From the NCBI GenBank assembly GCA_020631735.1, contig CM036201.1, forward strand, positions 76,336,353 to 76,400,352: a stretch of 64,000 nt of DNA. The letters are read 5' to 3'. A model generated the notes under the pieces. That model did not search any database. It was not told the DNA's origin and was given only the letters and a program-made list of their open reading frames with translations. The first letter of the stretch is position 1; each line of letters starts with the position of its first letter. Below, piece after piece: positions 10,951 through 20,908 of the stretch. The translations under genes were made by a program, and so were the position numbers. This DNA comes from Saccharum officinarum. Taxonomy: Eukaryota > Streptophyta > Magnoliopsida > Poales > Poaceae.

Positions 10951-12077
10951 TATCGGTATCTACAAATTAAGGGTACCCACAATCAACGATTAAGAAGACA
11001 CAAAACGCTGCCCGCAAACGAAACAAAGCCAAAATAGCGGATGAGACGCCTCGACTGCACTCTAACCCGTATGAGGCCAGCTCGACGGGATGCCTCGACT
11101 ACGTTCTGACTCGTACGAGGCACCCTCGATGGGACACCACGACCGCGTTCCCATCCGCACGAGGCTCGTTCGACAAGGCACCTCGACTATCGGGAAATCT
11201 CCGACTCGCACGACCCCGGGTCGAACCACTCGACCCATCTTATTCACCTACTCTGAAAAAAAGGCAGAGCATTTAATGCGACTACCTGTTACTTCCTACC
11301 ATCATGGCTGCAGCTATGACTGACGTGGAAACAACACCGGTGTCAAATCTCACTTTTTACTGCCCATCCCGAGATGGGAGGTGAAAAGCTGTCACTAGAC
11401 ACACCATACCGCACAATGTTTTGCCACCGATTACCCTCGAGGGAGGATACAAAAAGGTCCGTACCCCACGATCTCGGGGATTCGGCCTTATCCACCCGTC
11501 CTTGACCCATCCTCGACCCAGCCTCGACCCAGCCTCAACCTACCATCAGCTAGCAGGGAGGAAAGGCCGATGTGGCACAGGACTCAGGGTCTTTTCACCA
11601 TCTCGTCCCCTACGTCACCATGGTGTCCGGGGATGACCGGCCATTCTTGGGGCACGTCGCTATAGCCACCTCTACAGGGATCGAGAAAACTTCACCTCAA
11701 GACTCCCCCGGCGTCCCAGCCTCCTCTTACCCTATCAAAGGATAGGCCAGGGCTCTACAAGGGGAGACAGACGAACAAAAGCCAGAAGCCAAGCACAAGC
11801 AAGCAAAGGCAGAAGATCAACATCTCAAGCAATCTCCCTTGTACTCTCACTTTTCCCCTTGATATCTGGGCTTGGTTCCCTCTCTCACAGCTTGTAACCC
11901 CTACGCAAGCACTTAGGTGCAAGGAAATACAATACTCTCCCTCCCCGCTGGGCGTAGGGCCTTCTTTTGCCCAAACCAGGATAAATCCTCATGTATCCTC
12001 CTTGCATCACCATCCAAATTAGGGACACGTAGCACTCATTCGTTGGCTTAGGACCCCCGTGGGACCAAACGCCGACA
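10951..12077 (+). repeat. 3' LTR of the Tat element
   Basis: The start TATCGG (TG decayed to TA) and the end CCGACA form the short inverted ends TGTCGG/CCGACA. Length is 1127 bp. The next five bases, CAATG (12078-12082), should be the target duplication; the partner copy is outside the window. No coding content. The right boundary falls in an intron of the CACTA Ptta/Ulp1 gene. Confidence 0.8.
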
Positions 12078-12184
12078 CAATGTTTTGCTACACACCTGCA
12101 TAATTCATGGGGAATGTGTAGTTGTTAACTATTTGTGTGTCGAGAGAGTAGTTAATTATAATATCGTGCGAGTAGGGTACTTAC

Positions 12185-14803
12185 ATAGTCCACATCATCA
12201 ACATTTGTGTATCGAGATCGCGTCTCTGGAATAGCTGAATCAAGTGATCCCAACCGACAAAGTGCTTCTCTTCATCAGGATAATGGAAAACATGCGGCGG
12301 GCAGATAATATATTTGAAACCTGCCTGCTCCGTCTCAAGTGCTTGGGCCATGTAATAATCATGCAAGTCACGCATATATGTTATCAAATTTTTATACTCC
12401 TCATCCACCAAGAAATTGCCTCTTTGAAACTACATTGCCGATCTTGCCGTCTCATATAGTGAATCATAATAGATGTTTGCGGCATCATGCCTAGTTAATC
12501 CAGGGTTGTCTTTGACAATCTTGTTTATCTTTCTTTGATCTTCATGGTGTATTTCTTTGACTCTTAATTGATTGTGCTTACTCTCTGTTTGCCTATTGAA
12601 TTTGGACTACACCCTCCACTTAGGCAGTGAGGCAAATAGATTCTAGAATCTAACTTTGTCTTCCTTGTAGGCTACTTCTGGCTTTTGTTGGTTCATCAAG
12701 TTTGTAACGCTGCCACTCATCGTCCTTTTCTTTTTTTGGTTGGTCCACTTTGGGAGCATTAGCGACTGAATCTGAGGACCTTTTCTACGACTGCGAGGAT
12801 GCCCTAGATCTTGTTTTGGGTGGTTGTGGAGGAGGAGGAGGAGAATTATGTTTTCTCAAGGCTGATGAAGATGGAGGAGTCTTCTCTTTTGTTGGGGCTG
12901 ATGAAGATGGAGGAGGATGAGGAAGAGAAGGAGACTTCTGTCTTCTTAGGGGTGATAGCAAGGGAGGAGGGAAGGTAGAGTGATCTCCTCTGTTGGGAGA
13001 TGCCGAGTGATCATCTCTGGGCAGCGAAGATTCACCGTCATCCTCGTCATCATCCGAAGACAACTGGTGATCAAGCTTAATGAAGAGCTTGCACTAGGCC
13101 ACATGAGCGCCCTTGTTCTAAACAAGGTGTTGCCTGTCTTCCTGTGCGGGGTAATCAATGTGCATCTTGTTATACTTCTTATGAAGTATAGTATCAATGC
13201 TGACATGGGCATACCCCATTGAAATTGGGTGGCCATTAATGGTCCCATCTCCCAAAAGCCAGGCCTAGCCGACTGCCACCTTGTCTGTTGTCCATTGCTG
13301 ACGTATGTACAACCTGACATTGACGGGTTCAGTGATGTTGTCCACCAGATGAGGCACATTCGTCTCTTCATCATCAAGCAGGGTCGATCCACAGCTGCTA
13401 CGACCCCTGAACTATAGGCTAAAGCTAGTCAAAACATGTTCTTGTGGTACTACTCCTGATCCCATGGACGTTGTAAGTACATTGACTTTTCTTGAACCCT
13501 CTCATCAATCCATTTTTTAAATTTGTCTTCCATCTCTTTTAGAACCCTCATACGCTCTGCCTCTTGTGTCGCTCTACCCCTCGAGTGGCTCCGATAAGTG
13601 GAAGATTCTTCCTCGAATGCTATTTTCCAAGGAACAAGATTGGCTCCTCTAGTGTGACCAGGGTACTCCTTGTTTCTGAGTGCCTAGGTGAGCATGTCAT
13701 TCTCCCTATTAGTACTGCAGGTCCCTTTCCTCACCTTATCATTTACCTCAGAGATCCTCTAGACGAGGCTGCTCATGGCTGGATTTGTGGAGCTAAAGCT
13801 CCCATTTGGGCCATGGTGTACCCCCTCGCCATATAGAAATATATCGATCTAGGCTCCCAATTGGTAGTCTTAGGCTCAATGCTAAGGCGTTCCACCTCCT
13901 CAAGTTCTCTTTCAAATTCATCCATCTTACTGGTGTAGCCACGAGAGCCGAGTTTATGAGGATTCGTCACTTTAAGCGAGTTCTCTTTGTTCTTCCTGCT
14001 TAGTTCCAAGTACTCCTTGGATTGCCTGCATTGCTTGAATTCCTGCCAGAAGTCCTTCTGCTTGGCATACTCTCCACCATCCTAGTTTGGCTCTTTATCC
14101 TTGAGGATAAAATTCTTGTACAATGTCCCCTTGAATGTCTTGAAGCGTGTCCCAATGATTTCTTTTGCCTTTTTCTTGACTTGCTCCTTGTCATAGTCCT
14201 ATGGGATCCATTTCTCCCATATGTCATCCTTCTCACTTTCAGGAACCCTCCACGGGTCATCATATTTTCCAATCCACTTCCTATACTTAATCAAGATGTA
14301 GTTCCTTACAAGTGCCCTGATGACAGTCATGTATTTGGATGCAGCTTTTTCAGGTGCGAGCAGCTCCCCGACTTGGTCAAACTCAGTGATGTGCTAGTGT
14401 GCATTCCTACCAGTAGCAAGCTATGACGCGTCTTGCTTGGTTTTGGCCTTGCTGCTACCTGAACCATCTGGCTACTCGATCTACTGAACCTCCTGCTGGA
14501 GACACCAAGTAAGCTAATAGCCTCTCAATCAATTAGCGTGTGTGGCTACCTAGTCACATGATACCTAAGTTACTTTGTCATCTTGGTCATCTTGATCCAG
14601 CTGGAGAAGAGTGTGGTAGGGGTCCATGGTACCTCGTTCTCACTGTCTTGATTGTCACCGCCACTTTTTGTCAGATCATGTGGCTCTCCCATCCCACAGA
14701 TATTAGCTAATTGTTGTTGCCTATCGGTTCTTGGGCGACGGGTTAACAGGCGACGACGAGTCATGGCCGTGACATGATCGTGGTTAGTTTTGGTTGCGTA
14801 CAA
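12185..14803 (-). pseudogene. CACTA Ptta/En/Spm-type gene with start of Ulp1-like region
   Basis: Reading leftward: an N-terminal piece (14803-14570), a Ptta/En/Spm (Transposase_24, PF03004) region about 14330-13780 with TRFKTFKGTLYKNFILKDKE, then LELSRKNKENSLKV and SRGYTSKMDEFERELEEVER; an acidic/proline-rich linker (13063-12785, SSDDDEDDGESS then Pro runs); and EEYKNLITYMRDLHDYYMAQ to FVGWDHLIQLFQRRDLDTQ, which resembles the start of the Ulp1-type protease part. The exon ends at 12185 before a GTAAGT donor. The rest lies beyond the Tat insertion. Scattered stops mark decay. Ulp1 assignment is from the GWDHLxxLFQR context and is less sure than Ptta. Role in known elements: accessory to transposition. 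Confidence 0.7.
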
Positions 14804-15026
14804 CGGCTAGTAGCATTTGTGCATATATATATTACCCAACTAATAGAGATTTAATGCAAAGTCTAATAATAAATCCACATACAGTTCACATAGAACAAAT
14901 GCATTGTTTGATTGGATCCATACAACAAAGTCCACCTACTGTTCTACAAAACAAAGTCTACATCAACTTCCAAATAAGAAAAGCAATGACCATAGCCATA
15001 AATAAAAGCATCACATCTTTCCAAGA
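14804..15026. other. Non-coding spacer in CACTA complex
   Basis: AT-rich spacer between the Ptta-type gene and the next coding piece. Nothing recognisable. Confidence 0.4.
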
Positions 15027-15227
15027 CTAAGGAGCAATCCTCCTAATCTTCATATCTCCGGCGGGTGGCTCCTCTTCAATCTCCAGTGCCGGTGGATGGC
15101 TGTGGTTTGCACTCATTGGACCATAGTAGGCTGGATGGCCATGGTTTGCACTCATTGGACCATAGTAGGCCGGATGACCATAGTAGGCCCTCAAAGCTTC
15201 AGCTTCTATGTTGTATTTTTTTAACAA
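15027..15227 (-). CDS. C-terminal exon of an unrecognised CACTA-internal gene
   Basis: A 66-residue frame ends in a stop at 15027-15029. It contains two exact copies of GHPAYYGPMSANH in tandem, then an acidic/proline stretch (LEIEEEPPAGD) and a basic end (MKIRRIAP). The first residues are in an AT-rich stretch, so the true 5' limit is probably a splice acceptor rather than the Met at 15227. I do not recognise a domain. It could be the last exon of the gene starting at 19513, or part of a TNPA-like protein; the sequence alone does not decide. Confidence 0.4.
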   Translation of the reverse strand: MLKKYNIEAEALRAYYGHPAYYGPMSANHGHPAYYGPMSANHSHPPALEIEEEPPAGDMKIRRIAP

Positions 15228-15665
15228 TTACTTGGGTATTGATTGACTTGAGCATAGAAATCTTCCTAGGTAAGGTAGATCCCAGGCACCTGACCAACAT
15301 GCACTACATACCATGCCATGGTTGCCTATACATTTAACCAAATTACATTCAAACATGTGGTGGACATGAAAGTATTATGGTAATTGGCAATACATGAAAG
15401 ACATAACAAATCAAATATGAAAGACATTTAGATATGTCATTCAAACATGTTGTAGACCAAGCAAACCAAGTTTAGTGTATCGAGCAAAGGTGTAGACTAT
15501 ATTCAAACTTCAATTTGCAACACAACTAAATCATGAATTTCAACATCTAACTCATTTCAATCCCACTTTGAGCACTAGTATGTCTTCAACCATGCTTCAA
15601 ATGACCATAGTGTTTTAAGCTAACTTGTTTGCCATAGATCAAAGAACATTTGCTACTAAGGAAAT
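15228..15665. other. AT-rich stretch, nothing recognised
   Basis: Short imperfect repeats of CATGAAAG/ACATTTAG and no coding frame. Possibly intron of the minus-strand CACTA gene. Confidence 0.35.
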
Positions 15666-15699
15666 TTGAAGTGTTTCTACATGAAATCTAGAGAAAAAG

Positions 15700-16380
15700 G
15701 GATAAACAGGCTGCTGTCATCCTCATGGGCATTTCAGCGAACACCTAAGGGGCATGGCCGAAGGCACTCACTGTGGGGGGTGGTAGCAGCTCTCCGTATG
15801 CTCCTGAGGTCCTCAATCTTGGGAGATGCTGGTGTGGCGGTGGGGGTGGATGAGGAAGACGAGGGCGTGGGCGGCGGTGGTGCTCTAGCGGCATCGAGGA
15901 AGACGAGGGTGCGGGCGGCGTCGCGGTAGATAAGGGCACGGGTGTGGCTGATGGCATTCCTCGCTGCCAGTGATGGAGAGAAGAGGCCACGCTACACGAA
16001 GGAGGATGTTATCCTCACGGGCATTCCATCGAATAGAGGAGGGGCAGTGAGGGCGGCGCGCATCATGTAGCGTGGAGAAGCTGCTTTTCACATGCTCCTA
16101 AGGTCCTCAGACAGCCGACATGGAGGACTGTGGGTGTTGAGGCCCGCGGCGTACAGCACCGTGGTGTGGTGGACCGTGGGGCATGGAGGACGATGGTGTG
16201 GAGGCAAGCGGGGTGGGGGACGGCGTTGGGCAGCTTCCTCGCTGGGGCGGGGCACACGGTGAAGCACGGCCGCCGGCGTGGAGGAAGAGGCGGGCGCGAG
16301 GGTAGCAGACGGTGGCACGGGTGGAGGTGGTGTTTCACCGGCGTGGACGAATAGAGCAGCGCGGGCAATCGAAAGAGGGC
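15700..16380. repeat. GC-rich block with direct repeat, ~285-bp spacing
   Basis: The block near 15715-15830 (ATCCTCATGGGCATTTC ... ATGCTCCTGAGGTCCTCA) recurs near 16010-16115 (ATCCTCACGGGCATTCC ... ATGCTCCTAAGGTCCTCA). Open frames here are a by-product of GC content. On the minus strand it follows a subterminal-type cluster (16390-16475), so it could be the leader of another transcript (inference). Confidence 0.45.
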
Positions 16381-16385
16381 GAAAT

Positions 16386-16476
16386 ATTTCACCAGCGGTG
16401 GCCAAGCCAAACCGACAGTGACGAAGCCTCATCACTGCCGGTGGTAGCCTAGAACCGGTAGTGATGAGCTCCAACA
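16386..16476. repeat. CACTA subterminal-type repeat cluster 1
   Basis: AAACCGACAGTGACG, CATCACTGCCGGT and AACCGGTAGTGATG lie in inverted arrangement. These match the family of short motifs that CACTA accessory proteins bind near element ends (known for En/Spm; assigned here by likeness). Confidence 0.5.
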
Positions 16477-16499
16477 TTGCAGGTTCCGCTTAGCATTTA

Positions 16500-17021
16500 T
16501 GTAGAGTTAGTTTGGCACCATTCGGGTTAAGTCACCGCATTATGTACCCCAAGGCCCGGGTTCGAACCCTGTGTAGCACAGGCGGGCCAAACTTTTTGAT
16601 ATATTTTTCAATCGCCTAACTGCACTATAACTAAATAAAAGAAAATAAGAAACTAAACCTAACACAACTACTATCCTACCGCAGCAGTTAAGGCACTACA
16701 CTCTAGAGCTCGAGGCTTGGGTTCGAACCCTGGCCGACCAAACTTTTTGATATATTTTTCAATCACCTAACTGCACTATAATTAAATAAAAAAAATAAGA
16801 AACTAAACCTAACACAACTACTATTCTACCGCAGCAGTTAAGGCACTACACTCTGGAGCCCGAGACCTGAGTTCGAACCCCGGCAGTCCAAACTTTTAAA
16901 ATCTTGTTTTATTTTTCAATATAAATTTACTACACTATATAGCTAACACTATCATATCGCAGCGGTTAAGGCCCGGTACTCTGGACCCCGAGACCCGCGC
17001 TCGAACCCGAGGCTGGGTGCA
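16500..17021 (+). repeat. Array of four tRNA-like modules, plus orientation
   Basis: Four modules hold a B-box-like GGTTCGAACCC or close variant at about 16558, 16720, 16870 and 16998. Modules 2-4 also carry CGCAGCRGTTAAGGC, like a tRNA D-arm/A-box. Spacing is about 162, 150 and 128 bp. Modules 2 and 3 end in CCA-type sequence before AAACTTTT. Linkers are AT-rich and themselves repeated (16600-16680 and 16740-16815). Pol III box resemblance is seen; transcription is not shown. Acceptor stems do not pair well enough to call functional tRNAs. Confidence 0.65.
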
Positions 17022-17044
17022 TTTCTTTAAATTTTTTTCAAAAT

Positions 17045-17122
17045 ATAGTTATCACTGTCGGTTTTCAAAGTGAATCCTACAGTAATAGTTACCATCACTG
17101 TCTAGAACCGACCGTGATGATT
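17045..17122. repeat. CACTA subterminal-type repeat cluster 2
   Basis: TATCACTGTCGGTTTTC, then CATCACTGTCTAGAACCGACCGTGATG: inverted short motifs as in cluster 1, placed just inside the plus-oriented tRNA-like array. Confidence 0.5.
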
Positions 17123-17179
17123 ATATATAATCTTTTTTCTTTTTTAAACAGAATAAATTCACGTATTTATATTCCTATT

Positions 17180-18100
17180 CCACCTATGTCCAAATGGCTT
17201 GAATTTTTTTTTTGTAAGCATGGACATCCAAATTATGGCCCCACACAAAATCTTAGGTTTTTCTGATTATTTTCTTAATTATTATATTTTTCTTTGTGCT
17301 AGATGGGACAAAAGAGGCCAATTACATGTTGGACACACTAGAATTTTGCATCCACCTCGACTAAAAATTGGTCCCTAGGGCACATAAGACCTCGTGGAAA
17401 AGTTTGGCACCATTCCGGATCGTTTCGGGGATAGACTCAGTTCAAACTCTAATTAATCAGTGACGTCGCGTAAAAATTCAATTAAACCGGAGAAAGTACC
17501 AAACCATCTAAAAAATCCCAAACTTGGTGGTTCCTTCATCCATGGCACGTGCAAGCTTGAGAAAAAAGTTTGAGACCAATACGACAGCGGAATATATATG
17601 AACCACAAAAACCTTGAGTACCTAAATGTTTAGTCATTATAACATTAGACGGCTTATATAGATTTATAAAGCAGATATGTACCGCCTGTGTCCAAATGGC
17701 TTGAATTTTTTTTTGCAAGCATGTACACCCAAATTATGACCCCACACAAGATCTTAGGTTTTTTTATCATTTTCTTTATTATTATATTTTTCTTTGTTCT
17801 AAACGGGACAAAAGAGGCCCAATTACATATTGGACACACTAGAATTTTGCATCCACCTTAACCAAAAATTGGTTCTTAGAACACATAAGACCCTGTGAAA
17901 AAGTTTGGCACCATTCCAGATCATTTCAGGAGTAGGCTCAGTTCAACCTCTAAATAATCGGTGACGTCATGCGGAAATTCAATTAAATCGGAGAAAGTAC
18001 CAAACAATCTCAGAAAAATCCCAAACTTGGTGTTTCATTCACCCGTGGCACGTGCAAGCCTAAGAAAAAGCTTAAGACCAATATGGCACCGAAATTTAGA
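17180..18100. repeat. Direct duplication, ~502-bp period
   Basis: The block starting TCCAAATGGCTTGAATTTTT at 17189 recurs at 17691, and similarity continues through GGCACCATTCC and CACGTGCAAGC to about 17590 and 18095. No coding frame. The function is unknown; it lies downstream of the unrecognised minus-strand gene. Confidence 0.7.
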
Positions 18101-18123
18101 GTTCTTGTTCCACAACACATGAA

Positions 18124-19513
18124 TTACATGACAAACACAAGCCAAATTAAACTTAAACCTTGCAAATTAAACCTAAACAAACAGTAATGAGGGGGTGGAT
18201 GCACAACAACATACATTTGCGGCCAAGCATGGTAATTGATGTCACGAATTCTGTAACCACAACTATCGATGAAGGCCAATGCCCGTACGATTGTACTCTC
18301 TCGTGCACAAAAGACTGGTGACATGGTCGTCCATAGATGTAACCTACTGAACGACCATTGACCCCGTTATAAAATCTTATGCAGAACTAGTGTCCTACAG
18401 TAGTGTGCTAGCCGAGGTTACCAGTACAATACTCCCAGTCGTACCCGAGTCTCTCCGTAGCTTGGTCTAGAATAGCCAACAAGCCTAATGCAGCATAAGT
18501 ACGGTTATGGAGCACCACCTGCAAGCGGGCAAAACAAAAAAATGAGAGATCGTTATTACAATAACAACAATAAATAACCACGACTCAGGTATCAGTACTG
18601 TCGACTTTACCACATCCATTTGGTTGTAGCTCGCCCAGTATTCGCTTACTTGCGGAACGGGGCCATCACCAGCACGCAAAGCTTCTATCTTAAAGTGCGA
18701 GAAATCGGACACCTGATAGCAAATGTGCTGAAGTGCCACCAAACAGTTTCACACGGCAGAGAACTGGGCGCTTCTCCTGCTCGGCATCCGTGATCCCGTC
18801 CGCCGAATAAATTCCTGATGCCCCGATGGTAGCCTCGAAGGGATGTAGAAGTTTAGTTCACACGTCCAAGTGTGACCATCATCAGCAGATGCCGTGTTCT
18901 CAACGATGTCCGACACCATGAGCAAGCTAAGTGCTGCCTGCAGCCACTCTATCGGGGCTATCGTCTACAACATATGCAACAATGATATTATTTGAATGAG
19001 TCCATACATATTATGAAACAACACTTATTGTGGAATTTAAACTATAATTATTAATTAATTAGCATCTAAAAATAAGATGTTGGAAAATATTTCATACGAT
19101 AGTTGGAAGAGGGTGGTTTGGAATGGCCACATCAGGATCGAATGGATCATCGCCAGGGTGGAACCTGGTTCTTGTGGTGGGGAGGTCCGTTCATCCCACC
19201 TAATAGAATTCAAGAAATATGACTATAAATATATATTTCATTATATAAAATGTGCCAAGTAAAATATAGCAAACTAAATAAATATAGATCGATGCATATA
19301 TATACATAGCTAGAATATGGAAGAGGAGAATATATATATTGCATTATACCTAATAAAACTCAAGAACTATGAATAGAAATATATATTACATTATATAAAA
19401 TATGCCAAAAAAATGTCGCAAACTAAATAAATATAGATCGATGCATATATATATATAGCTATAATATGAGAGAGGAGAACATATATACCTGCAATGAAAT
19501 ATCCAAGAGCCAT
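18124..19513 (-). pseudogene. Unrecognised spliced gene inside the CACTA complex
   Basis: Exon 1 is a 25-nt micro-exon from the ATG at 19513 (MALGYFIA) to a GTATAT donor after 19489. An AG acceptor leaves exon 2 starting at 18957 in matching phase (PIEWLQAALSLLMVSDIVEN, then HTWTCELNFYIPSRLPSG). Exon 2 continues with frame shifts to EALRAGDGPVP and EYWASYNQMDV, ending at 18611. A 92-nt GT-AG intron (18610-18519) joins exon 3, VVLHNRTYAALGLLAILDQA and ERLGYDWEYCTGNLG, then a stop near 18414. A possible continuation lies at 18324-18124. I do not recognise the family. A TATA box and subterminal-type repeats lie just upstream, so it may be the element's own gene or a captured host gene. Confidence 0.5.
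19200..19497. repeat. Tandem ~150-bp AT-rich repeat in intron 1
   Basis: CAAGAAATATGACTATAAAT at 19211 recurs as CAAGAACTATGAATAGAAAT at 19361. Each is followed by AAATAAATATAGATCGATGC and a GGAGAA run. The pair fills most of the distal part of intron 1 of the unrecognised gene. Confidence 0.65.
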
Positions 19514-19615
19514 GACCAAATCACGTAGAGTGAAAAGAATGAGAAGTGAGAGTACGTGAAACTGAGAAATGAGACTGAAGTGAGGGTGCGTGCGTGTGAA
19601 CATTCCTGGTGGTTC

Positions 19616-19730
19616 CTTTTTATAGAGGGGCAAACACATCGGTTTTAAAGCAAAATCGACACTGATGGTGTCCATCACTGTCGGTTTTGTAATGAAACCG
19701 ACAGTGATGTAACCCTGTCACTGTGTGGCT
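19616..19730 (-). promoter_or_regulatory. CACTA-type promoter: TATA box plus subterminal repeats
   Basis: On the minus strand CCCTCTATAAAAAGG (19613-19627) lies about 105 bp before the ATG at 19513. Directly upstream are CATCACTGTCGGTTTTG and AAACCGACAGTGATG in inverted order (19670-19715). En/Spm promoters are known to lie among subterminal motifs, so this is a plausible promoter for the gene at 18124-19513. Confidence 0.55.
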
Positions 19731-19977
19731 GCCACCATGTACTTCCATGCATGTGCATGCATGCATGCTGCAATAAAGGTCATTGCTTACGAAAAAAATT
19801 TAATCCTATGATCTTTATTCAATGCTCAAATAATGTCCAAAAATTTCGTATCAGTTGCATAATTTCATATATGGGTACAAAAACACTGTCGTCCACCCAA
19901 AAAACGCAAGATAATTAATTATTAGGGCACAATATATATGTAAAATATCCGTACATGCAGTGCCACTTGAAGAGACA

Positions 19978-19980
<3 letters not shown>

Positions 19981-20050
<70 letters not shown>

Positions 20051-20070
20051 ACAATAATAATAATAATAAC
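19981..20070. repeat. (AT)n microsatellite followed by (AAT)n
   Basis: An uninterrupted AT run from 19981 to about 20046 is followed by AATAATAAT units. A simple sequence repeat, likely length-variable. Confidence 0.95.
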
Positions 20071-20189
20071 AGAAACCTTAGAATAAAATTACATATACGA
20101 TAACAAAGACATGACACTAAAATTTAATATACGATAACGAAAACCTATTTTAATATTACAATCGAAGTGTACAAACACATTATAAGATA

Positions 20190-20550
20190 ACCAACTCAGA
20201 AACATTCTTCTAGCACCTAGGTAAGATCAAATAGGTGCTAGAGGATGCCGGAGATGGCTAATGAGCTACGCCAAGATGAACGGAGAGGTTGCCGGGCACT
20301 GTTGCCGAGCACAATCCAGAGCACATCGGACGGTTACCGAGCGCCAATGAATCCATGCCGCTCTGGTCAGATAGGCCAGAGCACACCGCATAGGATGACT
20401 CTGTCAACCTCGCGGTGTCCCCAAGCTTCGGTGTTGCTCTATCTTCAGAAACATTCTTCTAGTACCTTTTGTGTGCACCATCCTTGCGGATGACTACACT
20501 TATTGAAATTTGTATGTGAAGAGGTCATAGAGGATGCCGGAGATGGCTAA
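20190..20550. repeat. Direct repeat near a second CACTA-type promoter
   Basis: AGAAACATTCTTCTAG occurs at about 20201 and 20447; AGAGGATGCCGGAGATGGCTAA occurs at about 20239 and 20527. The spacing implies a tandem duplication of about 245-290 bp. Open frames inside are not convincing as genes. Confidence 0.6.
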
Positions 20551-20622
20551 GAGAGAATGAAGTGAAAAATAAGCAGCAAGAGGGTGGCAAGACTTGGACA
20601 TTGAGAGGTTCTCGGCTGAGGG

Positions 20623-20850
20623 CCATTTTATAGGGGGCTAGCAGTCGTGGTAGGTTTTTTTTAAAGTAAAGCTGTCGGGTAGGTGAGAGCAGTGCTCCTG
20701 CTACCCGTGAAGAGCATCTAGACATCACTGTCGGTTTTGGTTTAAAAACTAACAGTGAATGTCGCCATCTATGCCGGTTTTGGGAACCAGCGGTGATAGC
20801 TTGTATCACTGTGGGTTTTTTTTTACCAAAACCAACAGGGATGGGCCCTG
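20623..20850 (-). promoter_or_regulatory. Second CACTA-type promoter: TATA box plus subterminal repeats
   Basis: On the minus strand CCCTATAAAATGG (20623-20635) follows, in transcription order, clusters around CATCACTGTCGGTTTTG (20725), GCCGGTTTTGGGAACCAG (20774) and AACCAACAGGGATG (20832). The layout copies that of the promoter at 19616-19730, and a tRNA-like array lies just upstream. No clear first exon was found for it. Confidence 0.5.
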
Positions 20851-20908
20851 CCATGCTGCAGCTGGGCTGCCTGCCATCACAGCTTTTAAAAAAAAATAAA
20901 AAAAATTG

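Larger units (their letters stand above)
1..12077 (+). mobile_element. Ty3/gypsy Tat-lineage LTR retrotransposon, 5' end outside the window
   Basis: Seen: in order, a pol remnant (1-2699), tandem repeats (2925-3240), a long antisense gene (9836 down to 3404), a polypurine tract (10935-10950) and a 3' LTR (10951-12077). The 5' LTR, PBS, gag and protease lie left of the window. Known: a second RNase H domain and an extra, often antisense, gene between pol and the 3' LTR are typical of the Tat lineage (Grande/Ogre/Retand relatives). The element carries a later solo LTR insertion at 5752-8297 and sits in an intron of a CACTA gene. Pol stops at 304, 643, 907 and 1876 show that it is inactive. Confidence 0.85.

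Noticed and set aside
11413..11425. CACAATGTTTTGC inside the Tat LTR, also seen at the LTR's right junction (12076-12088)
   Set aside because: Short match; probably chance, though it could reflect a recombination point.
16500..17021. Functional tRNA genes
   Set aside because: A- and B-box likeness is good, but acceptor stems and anticodon arms do not pair convincingly and modules are tandem.
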